Below, piece after piece: positions 54,903 to 64,000 of a DNA stretch of 64,000 nt. Both the position numbers and the translations under genes were made by a program. The stretch's first letter is position 1. Each line of letters opens with the position of its first letter. The stretch comes from an uncultured Pseudomonadota bacterium. GTDB taxonomy: Bacteria; Bdellovibrionota_C; UBA2361; CALMIO01. The stretch covers positions 62,001-126,000 of the forward strand of contig CALMIO010000002.1 of assembly GCA_937864035.1 (NCBI GenBank). The letters run 5' to 3'. Under the pieces are notes generated by a model. That model made no database searches and was not told the origin of the DNA. It saw only the letters and a program-made list of their open reading frames with translations.

Positions 54903-57146
54903 TTGCCCCCAAAAAATCAAGAAAAAAACAAACCCGATAAGGAAAAACAAACCCGCAAGATCAAATTAAAAATTTTACATTCGGCAAAAGCATCGCTCTT
55001 AGAGGTAAATAGCTCCAATCGCTCCCCTAAAAAGCCAACCTCAAACAAAAAAACATCTCTCCTAAAAGATGGGATAACCAGCAAGTCAATAACTTTTCCG
55101 AAATTTTGCTGTTTATTTTGGGATAAAATTAATCAAGGACAATTTTCTGAGCTTTTAGAGTTAATAACAACAATAAAGTTTAACTCTATAAAAGATCAAG
55201 AAATGCTACTCGCTGCTAAGTATTTTACTAATTTTATAGCCAACGCCGATTATCAAACGGCAGCAAAATTTTATAATGAAAAGATCCACTTGGCCACACC
55301 TAATAACGGATACTCAGAAACGCACGTATGCTTTTTAAAAAGATTGGTGATTAGGTTTTATCTTGCGCTAACGGAATTAACCGAACTGAAGCAAATCGAC
55401 AACCAGAATTTTTGTCGATTGATCAACGATATTTTGCAATCGTCAAAATCGACTCCAAAAATAAATCCGGAAGATTTATTGGAGGATTACCTAATGGCAC
55501 TGGCAATTTATTTTTTTAATGGCCAACCTCATGTCGCAGATCTACTTTTTAAGGAAGCTTTGGCGGCCGCTTCTTTAACAAAAAATACTCTCTGTTTGAT
55601 TCGTCTTTGGGGGTGTTATGCCGATCTCAAAATTTCCTCTCTCAAACTAAAGGTTAGAAACTTTAATGAATTCGCCGCTGTTCTGCCAACTGCCGCTCAT
55701 TACTTAAAGTTAGACGATAACGACTCAAAGGCGCTTCGCAACGAAAAGATCTTTTGGATATTTAAAATTACGCTCTCAGTTAACCCTGAGATCAAGAAAG
55801 CTTATTGTGATTTTTATAAAGGAAAAAATTTTACAACATGCGCCCAAATTTTGTTAGCGCAAATAAAATCAGATCAAATATATACCAGCGATCAACCTAA
55901 AATACTTAAAGAGATAAAAACTAACTTCATCAAATTATCCGCTCGATATAAAAATCTTTTTTATGGAACAGCTTTCCGCCTTATTTTTGCGAAAAATTTC
56001 GCAAATCTTTCGGCAACAAAACAATTTGCTAAAGAAATTCTAGATAAAATTTGCCAAGAGACTATCAGTAACTCACCCACCTTAAAACTATTAGCCGCTC
56101 AAATTATAGAAACTTACTCTTTGATTGGAGATCAGCAATCGGCGCTAACCATATCTAATAAGCAGATTTCTAATATTGATCTGAATCAACCAAACCAAAT
56201 TGTTTCTAATACTTTGTATAGGTGTGGTGAAATTTTATACGCTAACAAAAATTTTGATGACGCAATCGATCTACTTCGCCAAAGTGTGAAAATTGACGAA
56301 GAAATTGGACATCCTCTTGAAAGCGCCAGAAAACTCGGTCTGCTAGCGGAGGTAATATTTTACAATCAACTTGCCCGAGAAAATTGGGTTTTTTCTAGCA
56401 ACATCGCTGAAGAACCTCTACTCTTAATAGAAAGGTCTGAAAAATTAATATACGACAATATTTCTCTGTCAAACGATATGCCAAACCTGCTAATACCAGT
56501 ATTAATTTTAAAGGGACAAATAAAACAAGCAATCGGTTCTCAAATCGAAGCAATTAAAGCTTTTGACAAAGCGCGAACTTTAGCTGAAGCAATTGGCGAT
56601 CGCTTAAAAGTCAACCTAATATTCGCGATGCTTGGAAACGCTTATAGTGAGTTAGCGGTAAAAAATAAAAACCTTTTCGGGGAAGCTAATAGTTTTCTCA
56701 TTCAAGCTCTAGCCTTTTTTGAAGCCAGTAAGCTTTATAAAATAGCTTGGAGAGTGGCTTACAATTTAGCGCTTTTATCAATTCAGCAAAGTTCTCGAAT
56801 TGTTTCTTCAGAGCAAACCCTCGCCTTAATTTCGCAAGCAAATGACTGGCTGATAAGAGCCTATTCCTTCGCGCTTTTAGGGAAAAACCAACCGGAACAA
56901 CCTATTTATTTTTGCAATCAAAATCTCGATGAAAGTATTATCTTTTATCTAGGAGAAAAAATCGCGTCTGAATTTTTTGCCGATCAACAAGAGATGATCG
57001 AATGGCGCAATCGCCGACAAGAATTTGAAAAGTCAAAAAACGGCAACAAAAACAAAACCAATATTACCGCTAAAAGCCAAGAAAAACCAAATAAAAAATT
57101 TCGCAACCTGCTTTCTTTAAAATTAGAGAGTAATCTTATAAATTAA
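54903..57146 (+). CDS. Large cytosolic TPR-like protein
   Basis: A 747-residue protein of unknown function with a Lys-rich, low-complexity N-terminus (MPPKNQEKNKPDKEKQTRK), many helical TPR-like repeats over about 70-700, and a Lys/Asn-rich end. There is no signal peptide; an internal region (about 440-620) has canonical-looking TPR helices (YRCGEILYANKNFDDAIDLLRQSVKID). The start is TTG at 54903 as no ATG lies within the first 100 codons. It is followed by a glycosyltransferase gene. The role is unknown. Confidence 0.65.
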   Translation: MPPKNQEKNKPDKEKQTRKIKLKILHSAKASLLEVNSSNRSPKKPTSNKKTSLLKDGITSKSITFPKFCCLFWDKINQGQFSELLELITTIKFNSIKDQEMLLAAKYFTNFIANADYQTAAKFYNEKIHLATPNNGYSETHVCFLKRLVIRFYLALTELTELKQIDNQNFCRLINDILQSSKSTPKINPEDLLEDYLMALAIYFFNGQPHVADLLFKEALAAASLTKNTLCLIRLWGCYADLKISSLKLKVRNFNEFAAVLPTAAHYLKLDDNDSKALRNEKIFWIFKITLSVNPEIKKAYCDFYKGKNFTTCAQILLAQIKSDQIYTSDQPKILKEIKTNFIKLSARYKNLFYGTAFRLIFAKNFANLSATKQFAKEILDKICQETISNSPTLKLLAAQIIETYSLIGDQQSALTISNKQISNIDLNQPNQIVSNTLYRCGEILYANKNFDDAIDLLRQSVKIDEEIGHPLESARKLGLLAEVIFYNQLARENWVFSSNIAEEPLLLIERSEKLIYDNISLSNDMPNLLIPVLILKGQIKQAIGSQIEAIKAFDKARTLAEAIGDRLKVNLIFAMLGNAYSELAVKNKNLFGEANSFLIQALAFFEASKLYKIAWRVAYNLALLSIQQSSRIVSSEQTLALISQANDWLIRAYSFALLGKNQPEQPIYFCNQNLDESIIFYLGEKIASEFFADQQEMIEWRNRRQEFEKSKNGNKNKTNITAKSQEKPNKKFRNLLSLKLESNLIN

Positions 57147-57187
57147 CGCTTTGCGCCTTAAGTCAATTTTGGTTGAATATTCTCAAT

Positions 57188-59281
57188 ATGAGAAAATCAC
57201 CCGATAATAAGCCGCGAAGGGTAATTTACCCTCTCTTTTGGATACTGGCTCTACTGACTCTTTCTCAACTTACTCGCTTTTCAAACACTTTCAGGATAAC
57301 GGTTAAAGAAAATAAGGCTTTTTTTTCCCTTCATCAAGAAGAGATAAGCGAGCAGATCAAAATCGAAAAAATCAAATCAATTAAAGCGGTTCTTCAAAAT
57401 TCAATGATTCATACCGCCGCAGTAAGATCGCTTAAAATCAATCAAGAGTATTTTTGGAAACCAACTCTCTCTTTTTATCTGTTTGGCAGAGATCTTTTCG
57501 GCAACCTTAAAAGCGTTAATACACAATCCTTTTTCAAAAGCTTTGGGGATTGGACTCATGATCGTTTTCGCGACCAATCAATTAAAATAGCTGACACAAC
57601 CCTCACGCCACCTTTTACGATTGATATTGAAATCCTTGGACGAGGCGAACATTCGATTATTTTAGAGGATACCTCCGGAAAGCTTGTTGCTTTTAACGGT
57701 TCAGATGGTTTTATCGACAATTCAATTGGAATTTGCGTTGACAATCAATGTTTTTACGGCACCTACACGAACGAAACAAGAGAAACAAATATTCTAAGAA
57801 TTTTCAATTTTTTTATTGAACTCGCGCTAGTTGGTTATTTGCTTTTTCTGATATCAAAATTTTTTTTAAAGTTTCAAAATCCAAAGAAAAGCCAGAGTGG
57901 CTATCGAATATCCAATTTATATCTTGCCATTGCCATAATCAGCATCTCTCATTTTTGTCTATGCTTATGGTTTAACAAGGAGATTTTAGGGGGCATCCCT
58001 CATATACCAGACTCAGCCATTTATTACAGACAAGCCATTCTGTTGGCTGACGGCAGATATTTAGCGGATTTGCCACCAACACAACCTCACCAAGCGTTTC
58101 TTTCAAATAGCTCGATATTAAGGGAAAATGGTATCGAATATCGGCACGCGAATCTTTTCTGGCCATTAATCTTGGCGCCATTTGTAAAATTCAACTTGGC
58201 TTTTATTATGCCTCCACTGCTTTCAACGCTCAATGTTTGGCTAATTTTTCTCTTGGTAAAATATTTTTTTAATTCTCAAACAGCTATCTTGTCATCTCTT
58301 TTTTATGGACTTTCTCCATTTTCGATTATTATGGCAGGCGACTACATGCAACACATGCCAACTTTGACTTTATTTTTAGGAGGAATTTTATTTTTTCTAC
58401 TCGCCGAACAAAAAGCGTATTTCGGAATTATTTCAGGATTCTTACTTGCGTACTCCTTTGGCATAAGACAGTTAACAGTTACTGCTCTGCTTATTCCATT
58501 CGCGCCCCTACTGGCGGCAAACATAAAAATATTTTCACGTCAAATATTGTGGGCGCTAACAGGCGCCCTGCCCGTGTCAATTCTTTTTCTTTACAATAAT
58601 TATTTAATTACCGGATCGTCGTTGAAACCAATTCATAGTTATTTACACGCTCTGACTATAAGTGTTTCAAATTTAAACTTTGGTTTAAATCAAATTGATT
58701 CTCATTTGGCTTATTTACAAAGCATCCTCTGGGGGGGAGAGCTCTCACTGCTATTTTGGGGAGCAATTTTCGCAGGTCTTTTCTTCTCTACCGATTTTAA
58801 AAAACTCTTTCTTGCTATTGTTTTTTTATCTCTGTCAGCTGGCTATTCTTTGCTTAATACCTCAGGCTTGCACGGCTATGGTCCGCGATTTCTTTTTGAA
58901 GGGTTGCCGGCTCTTTTCATTTTAGCTGGATGTTGCTTTGAAAAACTACTCTCAGAGAAGATTCTTTGGAAAAAATCCCTCGTTATAATATTTTTATCAC
59001 TCTTGGTCATATCAAATGTCGTATCACTAATAAAAACTCTCCCTTTATATAGGGGGTACAATCAAATTAATGAAAAAAAGTTTCTTGAACTCAAAACCTT
59101 CCCCGAAAAAACTCTCTTTGTTACACAAACAAACAATTGGAACGGCATGGAACTGGGAGCCGCAATCTTTGACCCAGAGTTTAAAAAATATCCTTTTATT
59201 AAAACCTTACCAAACAACTCAGAGCAAAAAATCATCGAGTATTACTCTGAGCTTGGATATCAGATAAAGCATCTAGACTAA
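57188..59281 (+). CDS. GT-C type membrane glycosyltransferase
   Basis: A 697-residue protein with about ten to twelve hydrophobic segments. Such GT39/ArnT-like enzymes use lipid-linked sugars on the periplasmic side. HIPDSAIYYRQAILLADGR fits the first-loop Asp motif typical of the fold, followed by NLFWPLILAPF. The N-terminal periplasmic part (about 60-210) is beta-like. ATG at 57188 chosen over TTG at 57173. It lies 26 bases past the TPR protein end; acceptor unknown. Confidence 0.72.
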   Translation: MRKSPDNKPRRVIYPLFWILALLTLSQLTRFSNTFRITVKENKAFFSLHQEEISEQIKIEKIKSIKAVLQNSMIHTAAVRSLKINQEYFWKPTLSFYLFGRDLFGNLKSVNTQSFFKSFGDWTHDRFRDQSIKIADTTLTPPFTIDIEILGRGEHSIILEDTSGKLVAFNGSDGFIDNSIGICVDNQCFYGTYTNETRETNILRIFNFFIELALVGYLLFLISKFFLKFQNPKKSQSGYRISNLYLAIAIISISHFCLCLWFNKEILGGIPHIPDSAIYYRQAILLADGRYLADLPPTQPHQAFLSNSSILRENGIEYRHANLFWPLILAPFVKFNLAFIMPPLLSTLNVWLIFLLVKYFFNSQTAILSSLFYGLSPFSIIMAGDYMQHMPTLTLFLGGILFFLLAEQKAYFGIISGFLLAYSFGIRQLTVTALLIPFAPLLAANIKIFSRQILWALTGALPVSILFLYNNYLITGSSLKPIHSYLHALTISVSNLNFGLNQIDSHLAYLQSILWGGELSLLFWGAIFAGLFFSTDFKKLFLAIVFLSLSAGYSLLNTSGLHGYGPRFLFEGLPALFILAGCCFEKLLSEKILWKKSLVIIFLSLLVISNVVSLIKTLPLYRGYNQINEKKFLELKTFPEKTLFVTQTNNWNGMELGAAIFDPEFKKYPFIKTLPNNSEQKIIEYYSELGYQIKHLD

Positions 59282-59359
59282 AAAAACTTCGCAACTTTCA
59301 CGATCAATTTTCAAGAAAAATACCGCTCACGTTTTTGCAAAACACTTCCTAGAAGGAGG

Positions 59360-60751
59360 CTATTTGCCGATACAAAATTTTGAGAATATCTTGCCAAGTA
59401 TATCCTCATCATAAGTTCTGCCAATAAGCTCTTCTAAAGAACGCAATGCCGATCGAATTTCAGCTGAGACAATTTCTATCGGTAAATTGTCAGCAATAGC
59501 TTTCAAAGCATGCTCTACTCCTATTTTGGCTTCGCTTAAACAATCTCGATGACGTTCATTGGTTAAAATATGGTTTGCTTCCGCAGAGATATTTACCCCA
59601 CGCTTAACCTCTTCTACTAACGCTGAAGTTAATATCTCAATCCCGCTTTTCTCTTTGGCGGATATATAAAAACTCTGCTCGCAAACTTTTAGATCACAAG
59701 TTATAGCTCCAATAGCGGCTTGATTTAAATCAATTTTATTGACTACAAGCCAAACTTTCTTCGCCTTTTCCTTAAGATAGGGCAATACCGATTCCCAAGA
59801 TTTGACATTATCGTCTGCGTCAACAACCAACAGAACTAAATCAGCCAAAGCAATTTTATCAATCGCCAGCTCTATGCCTATCTTTTCAACTTTGTTTTCG
59901 GTCTCTCTAATTCCAGCTGAATCGCAAAATATAAAGTGAAAACCCTCGATATTTGCCTGTTCTTCGATAATATCGCGCGTGGTTCCCGGTTCTTCAGTAA
60001 CAATAACGCGACTATTGCCAAGCAAAAGATTCATCAAACTCGATTTGCCAACATTAGGTGGACCGCAAAAAAGCACTCGGTAACCCTCTTTGACAACTAT
60101 TCCAAGAGCGTAACTATTGATTAGTTTAGCCAACTCATGATTGGTTTTTCCCAAGCTGTCAGCTATTTGTTCTAATTTATTTGGCTCAATGTCTTCTTCC
60201 GGAAAATCAATACTAGCTTCTATTTCTGCTAAAGCGTCGCGAAGCGGTTCTCCAAGATCACTCACGATTTTGCTAAAACGACCCTTAAGTTGTTGACTAG
60301 CAAGATAGAGAGCTGATTCGCTGGTAGCGTTAATTAAATCAGCAATCGCTTCGGCTTGAGCTAAATCAAGTTTGCCACTTAAAAAAGCTCGCTTACTAAA
60401 CTCTCCCGGCTGAGCGGGAGTAATTCCATAAGCATAAAGAGAGCGCAAAATTTTGGTGACCAATAGAGGACTGCCGTGAAATTGAAATTCAACCACGTCT
60501 TCTCCGGTAAAACTGTTTGGTTGCGGCATAAAAACAGCTATCGCTGTGTCGATGATCTGCTTACTGCCAAAATCCAATATTTCGCCAACCACCATCATGC
60601 GAGGATGTTCGATTGGATCTTTAAGCGAGCGAAATATCTCTCGCAGAGCCATTTTTGATTCAGGACCGCTGACTCTAATAATAGCTATGCCAGCGGGATG
60701 AGGGGCGGTCGCTAATGCGGCAATTGTTGTCTGAAAAGTAACGCCCGTCAT
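59360..60751 (-). CDS. mnmE: tRNA modification GTPase MnmE
   Basis: With MnmG it installs 5-carboxymethylaminomethyl groups on wobble U34. The 463-residue protein has the folate-binding N-domain (TIAALATAPHPAGIAIIRVSG), G1 GPPNVGKSSLMN, G4 NKID, and the invariant C-terminal CIGK. It is part of the conserved block mnmE-yidC-yidD-rnpA-rpmH; jag, often between yidC and mnmE, is absent. Confidence 0.97.
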   Translation of the reverse strand: MTGVTFQTTIAALATAPHPAGIAIIRVSGPESKMALREIFRSLKDPIEHPRMMVVGEILDFGSKQIIDTAIAVFMPQPNSFTGEDVVEFQFHGSPLLVTKILRSLYAYGITPAQPGEFSKRAFLSGKLDLAQAEAIADLINATSESALYLASQQLKGRFSKIVSDLGEPLRDALAEIEASIDFPEEDIEPNKLEQIADSLGKTNHELAKLINSYALGIVVKEGYRVLFCGPPNVGKSSLMNLLLGNSRVIVTEEPGTTRDIIEEQANIEGFHFIFCDSAGIRETENKVEKIGIELAIDKIALADLVLLVVDADDNVKSWESVLPYLKEKAKKVWLVVNKIDLNQAAIGAITCDLKVCEQSFYISAKEKSGIEILTSALVEEVKRGVNISAEANHILTNERHRDCLSEAKIGVEHALKAIADNLPIEIVSAEIRSALRSLEELIGRTYDEDILGKIFSKFCIGK

Positions 60752-60766
60752 TGGTGAAGCTTATTT

Positions 60767-62548
60767 TTAAATTAATGTCAAAATATAGCCAAAAACAAAA
60801 ATTGCTAAGCTGGCCATAATTGTCGCCCGATATGGATGAAAAATTTTCTCGCTCTTTAAAAAATATTGTTGGACTATCGAGATTATATTGTTTATTAACC
60901 AATACAAAACTAACCCAGATGGAAAAGGAGAGATCATAAATATCACGGTAAAGACAACGCTCATAATAAGCATGGTGCGACGCTGTGCCGGATCGCCAAC
61001 GGCTGGAGCCGTCAATTGCTGAATAATCATACTTGCTCCCATTATCAAAACCATAACCGGAATACCCATACCTAGCAAATTAAGCCTTTCAGGGGCTGAA
61101 AGATCGTTGATCCAGAGAGCAAAATTAGCGTGTCTAAGTTCAATCGAATTATTAAGGGCATTATACAAACCCAAAAATACAGGAATTTGAATTACAATCG
61201 GCAAGCAACCTCCCATAGGATTTACGCCGCGATCCTTATAAAGTTTCATCATTGCTTTATTAAGCTCAGTTGGATCTTTAATGCGCTCTTTTAATGAGGT
61301 AATTTCTGGTTGTAGGCTTTGCATAGCCTTCATCGACTCAAGGCTTGTTTTGGTAAGAGGAAGAAAGATAAATTTAATTAACAAAGTCAGCAAAATAATA
61401 GCCAAACCATAGTTTCCAAATATTCCGTAAAAAAATTTAATGCAAAAAAGAAGTGGATGAGCAACAAATGCAAATATTCCAAGATCAACAGCGCGATGTA
61501 GTTCATAACCAAGTTTTTTAAGACGATCATAATATTTAGGCCCAAGGTAAATTTTTATATTCAAATAATCGGAAACTCCGCCAAAATAAACGCTGGAAAA
61601 ATTATCAGTATGCAGGGTGGCGGTTTGCAATCTCTCCGACTGCGCTCGATCTGTTGCTACTCGAGCTAAGTTTGGAGAGATTAGGGCGGCAAGAAAATAT
61701 TTATTTCCAAGAGCAATCCATTCCGCCAACCCATGAGGAGTCGCTCGCTTATCGGTATTAATTTCCTTAAACAAGTGGAGTTTATTATCTTGCAGAGAGC
61801 TGATCTGGGTCGGGTTAATTTGCTCCTCTAAAGATTTGCGATCAATTAAGTGATTCCAATTAATCCATAATGGCTGAGGGCGCTTCTCTAAGTTTTCAAA
61901 CGAGTTAAGCTTTACGCTAACTTCCCCCAAGTAGGTTTCATCAGAAAAAAACACTTTTTTCCTAATTGTTCCAACACCTTCAAGCTCTCCCTCTAAAGTC
62001 AAAGAAAGTTCGCTAACTGGGACAGATAGAGGAAAAAAGATATTTTTGCTTAAAGACTTTTCGTAAGGCTTATCGTTTACTTCAACTAGTTTATAAAGAA
62101 CCTTGGCATCGCTTTTATTGCCTACAAACAATCCTAACGGCAATTCAAAATCTTCACCACCACTGACCATATCAAGAATTTGATCAGAGCGATTTTTTGC
62201 TTTGTAATTTAAAAGTTTAAAGCTCTTAAGACGCCCCCCCAAAAGAGTCAATTGATAATCGATCTTTTCCCCCCGAACATTGATTATCCCCTCTTTTTCA
62301 ATCTCTTCTATTGATGGCAAGATAACTCCATTTTTCAGATTTCGATCTTGGTCACCATCATTAGCCACTCTCGCAGAGACTATTGGTTGCTCTGCCATTT
62401 TTTTTGGCAGCTCCTGATTTTGTTCAAGCCGCCTATTGGCGGCTCTATTTGCCGGAGCAATTTGCCACTCATACCAAAATAGAAACACAAAAATACAAAT
62501 CAAAACGGCCAAAGCGTTTCTATTCTCCTCAATTGGCGAATTTTTCAT
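60767..62548 (-). CDS. yidC: Membrane protein insertase YidC
   Basis: YidC/Oxa1 inserts membrane proteins with or without SecYEG. The 593-residue protein has the Gram-negative layout: one N-terminal membrane segment (about 10-26), a large periplasmic P1 domain (about 30-340) and five C-terminal segments with the conserved LPLTKTSLESMKAMQSLQPEI and GGCLPIVIQIPVFLGLYNAL parts. It starts just after yidD (3 bases) and is followed by mnmE after 15 bases. Confidence 0.96.
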   Translation of the reverse strand: MKNSPIEENRNALAVLICIFVFLFWYEWQIAPANRAANRRLEQNQELPKKMAEQPIVSARVANDGDQDRNLKNGVILPSIEEIEKEGIINVRGEKIDYQLTLLGGRLKSFKLLNYKAKNRSDQILDMVSGGEDFELPLGLFVGNKSDAKVLYKLVEVNDKPYEKSLSKNIFFPLSVPVSELSLTLEGELEGVGTIRKKVFFSDETYLGEVSVKLNSFENLEKRPQPLWINWNHLIDRKSLEEQINPTQISSLQDNKLHLFKEINTDKRATPHGLAEWIALGNKYFLAALISPNLARVATDRAQSERLQTATLHTDNFSSVYFGGVSDYLNIKIYLGPKYYDRLKKLGYELHRAVDLGIFAFVAHPLLFCIKFFYGIFGNYGLAIILLTLLIKFIFLPLTKTSLESMKAMQSLQPEITSLKERIKDPTELNKAMMKLYKDRGVNPMGGCLPIVIQIPVFLGLYNALNNSIELRHANFALWINDLSAPERLNLLGMGIPVMVLIMGASMIIQQLTAPAVGDPAQRRTMLIMSVVFTVIFMISPFPSGLVLYWLINNIISIVQQYFLKSEKIFHPYRATIMASLAIFVFGYILTLI

Positions 62549-62551
62549 TAT

Positions 62552-62839
62552 TTAATGAACCTCAAAATTATTAAAATTTTTCTCTTGTCTAACACTAATC
62601 TCTCTTGTCCCATCTAATGGGTCAAATCCTCCCGAATGCAAAGGATGACACCTTAGTAACCGCTTAATTGACAAAAAACTACCGAAAAATAAACCCTTTT
62701 TAATTAAGGCTTCTTGGCAATAGTCAGAACAGCTTGGGTAAAACCTACAACGCTCCCCAAAAAGGGGAGAAATTAATTTTTTATAATATAAAAAAATTAA
62801 TTTGATTAGGTGACTATACGTCTGGCTAATAAGATTCAT
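62552..62839 (-). CDS. yidD: Membrane protein insertion efficiency factor YidD
   Basis: A 95-residue protein that assists YidC-dependent insertion at the inner membrane. The family signature is plain: ISPLFGERCRFYPSCSDYCQEAL and RLLRCHPLHSGGFDPLDG in the central and C-terminal part, with three to four Cys residues conserved. It overlaps rnpA by 4 bases, in the standard gene order. Confidence 0.95.
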   Translation of the reverse strand: MNLISQTYSHLIKLIFLYYKKLISPLFGERCRFYPSCSDYCQEALIKKGLFFGSFLSIKRLLRCHPLHSGGFDPLDGTREISVRQEKNFNNFEVH

Positions 62840-63195
62840 CTTGGCGCTATTTTAAGATATCGTTTTATGGCTTTTTCTAACTCCTCTATAATTTCCTCAT
62901 TTTCGAGCTCGCACACTCCACTGCGAGCAATCACTGAGATATCAAGAGCTCTCTCAAAACCTAATCGCCGCGTCCTAAACCATTCGCGAACAACTCTTTT
63001 AAATCTATTGCGTCTAACGGCCGACTTATCAATCTTAGTTGATATTGTAATTCCAAGCCTAGATTGATTTCTAAGCGATTTTGCAATCAACATCAAAATA
63101 TATTTTGTGGCCGCGTGAGAGGCTCTTTGCTTGTGCTTATTATAGTCAGCTGATTTTAACAGGCGAGCTGACTTCGTAAAAGAAAACTTTGGCAC
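62836..63195 (-). CDS. rnpA: Ribonuclease P protein component
   Basis: The protein subunit of RNase P, which trims tRNA 5' ends. The 119-residue basic protein has the signature RRNRFKRVVREWFRTRR and LKSADYNKHKQR at the N-terminus. It starts with GTG at 63195, lies 85 bases after rpmH and overlaps yidD. Confidence 0.95.
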   Translation of the reverse strand: MPKFSFTKSARLLKSADYNKHKQRASHAATKYILMLIAKSLRNQSRLGITISTKIDKSAVRRNRFKRVVREWFRTRRLGFERALDISVIARSGVCELENEEIIEELEKAIKRYLKIAPR

Positions 63196-63280
63196 ACCAA
63201 TTTGGTTAATAAAAACAAAGCCAACTCTAGCAATTAAAAATATAGAAAACTATTATTTTATTTGTTATCTATAAAATTAA

Positions 63281-63442
63281 CTATTTATAGTGGCCCTTGC
63301 GCGGACTTGTCACTGATATCCGTTTGCGGCCTTTTGCTCTACGAGCATTTAGCACTTTGCGTCCGGCTTTGGTTCTCATTTTTTGCCGAAAACCATGAGT
63401 TGTGCGCCGCGATTTTTTACTTGGCTTGTATGTTCTTTTCAT
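63281..63442 (-). CDS. rpmH: 50S ribosomal protein L34
   Basis: The small basic L34 protein, 53 residues, not among the long open frames but clear when translated: [19 protein letters not shown] then [19 protein letters not shown]. It is normally 44-47 residues; the extra residues are at the C-terminus ([11 protein letters not shown]). It heads the conserved rpmH-rnpA-yidD-yidC-mnmE block, which in many bacteria lies beside the replication origin region, but no DnaA boxes were seen nearby. Confidence 0.96.
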   Translation of the reverse strand: MKRTYKPSKKSRRTTHGFRQKMRTKAGRKVLNARRAKGRKRISVTSPRKGHYK

Positions 63443-63553
63443 CTTAAGATAATCTCCTTAATGAGTTTTGTTTTGCACCACTAGCCTATTGTAAACAAAG
63501 ATTAAAGCAAAATAAATAAAACCAAGGTAATAAATTCAAGAAAAATACAAAGA

Positions 63554-64000
63554 GTGAATTACAAAACTGTTATATTAACCGCATTAACTCTATTTATCGG
63601 ATTTTTTGCGAGCAATTTGCTTGCAAATGATCAATCAAATGTGGGTGGAAATTCAGCAAATTTAAAAGGCAAAGGGGTAAAAACGGCTAATGCCGAACCA
63701 ACCCCCACGATAGATCCAGCAATTGTTTCTCCTTGGGAAATCCTTCAACTTTCAACAAAAGCTTCCCTATTAACAGCCCAAGAATTAAAAACATTGAACC
63801 TAGACCCAAAAGATAAAACTAATAGGCTGATTATAGCAACCTTTAGAAAGGTTGCCGCTAGTTTAAAACTTTGTTCCGTCTCGATTTCACTGGCAAACCG
63901 AGATTTCCTGCGAGCGTTTTCTAAACTACGTCAAGCTTCTAGAGAACTCGAGATAATTATCAACAAAGTTCAAGCGCCAAACGAGCAATTGTTTGATAGA
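63554..64000 (+). CDS. Secreted protein, 3' end cut by window
   Basis: An open frame begins with GTG at 63554 and runs without stop to the window edge (149 codons visible). The first 25 residues form a signal peptide (YKTVILTALTLFIGFFASNLLA), followed by a polar Asn/Gly/Lys-rich linker and a helical part (TNRLIIATFRKVAASLKLC). No family is recognised. It is divergent from rpmH, 111 bases away. Confidence 0.65.
   Translation, partial: MNYKTVILTALTLFIGFFASNLLANDQSNVGGNSANLKGKGVKTANAEPTPTIDPAIVSPWEILQLSTKASLLTAQELKTLNLDPKDKTNRLIIATFRKVAASLKLCSVSISLANRDFLRAFSKLRQASRELEIIINKVQAPNEQLFDR

Noticed and set aside
60675..60902. 75-codon frame overlapping the yidC/mnmE boundary
   Set aside because: It is an out-of-frame shadow on the same strand; the real genes are yidC and mnmE.
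63443..63553. Possible replication origin next to rpmH
   Set aside because: The rpmH-rnpA-yidC-mnmE block often lies near oriC, but no DnaA boxes (TTATCCACA-like) and no dnaA or dnaN gene are visible here.

Overview
The window reads as an AT-rich chromosomal segment from an aerobic, diderm (Gram-negative) bacterium. The cell-envelope genes are diderm-type: several lipoproteins with lipoboxes, an LpoA-like penicillin-binding-protein activator, a LapA/LapB-like protein, a PilP-like protein and a bactofilin. Aerobic respiration is indicated by CtaB, SCO1 and CcmH. The mix resembles Proteobacteria in the broad sense, including delta-like, Bdellovibrionota or SAR324-type lineages, but the lineage cannot be fixed from sequence reading alone. 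Several genes appear to use TTG or GTG starts. No CRISPR array, intact insertion sequence, prophage or rRNA operon was seen.

Layout. 1-3.95 kb: 3'-truncated mreB with a small upstream partner, rplS (L19), a compact transpeptidase and a bactofilin. 4.5-12 kb: an iron-sulfur block (sufB-sufC-sufD, a divergent Rrf2 regulator, an unknown 610-aa protein, sufE, a two-domain sulfurtransferase). 12-16.8 kb: a LamG-like lipoprotein followed by the translation block rplI-rpsF-pth-rplY-prs and tRNA-Gln; rpsR is missing from its usual place. 17-23 kb: an SbmA-like ABC exporter/importer, a secreted helical protein, an ECF sigma factor, an SDR epimerase and an acidic secreted protein. 23-33 kb: pdhA-pdhB, a RuvC-fold nuclease, a secreted EEP nuclease/phosphatase, ssb, a secreted HExxH peptidase, lon and an LpoA-like lipoprotein. 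33-38 kb: a LapA-LapB-like fusion, gpmI, comF and a hydrolase.

38-41 kb is the most accessory-looking region. Four tRNA genes (Thr-TGT, Thr-GGT, Tyr, then Trp and Gly further on) flank an AAA+/DUF4143 ATPase gene, which has a perfect inverted repeat ending exactly at its start codon; a startless coding remnant lies beside it. 41-45 kb holds a probable amino-acid or muropeptide catabolic set: cytoplasmic NlpC/P60 peptidase, saccharopine-dehydrogenase-like protein, flavin reductase-like protein and ornithine aminotransferase.

45-50 kb carries a PilP-like protein, tRNA-Pro, comM/yifB and an AMIN-domain protein. 50-55 kb carries dcd, ccmH, ygfZ, lepB, SCO1 and ctaB. 55-59 kb has a large TPR protein and a GT-C glycosyltransferase. 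The window closes with the conserved mnmE-yidC-yidD-rnpA-rpmH block (59.4-63.4 kb) and a 3'-truncated secreted protein.

The best candidates for something undescribed are a possible three-way-junction RNA upstream of rplS, the DUF4143 gene with its start-codon palindrome, the peptidase/saccharopine-dehydrogenase locus, and the PilP-like protein with a pseudopilin-like segment. None of these is proved here; all functions are inferred from motifs recognised by eye.
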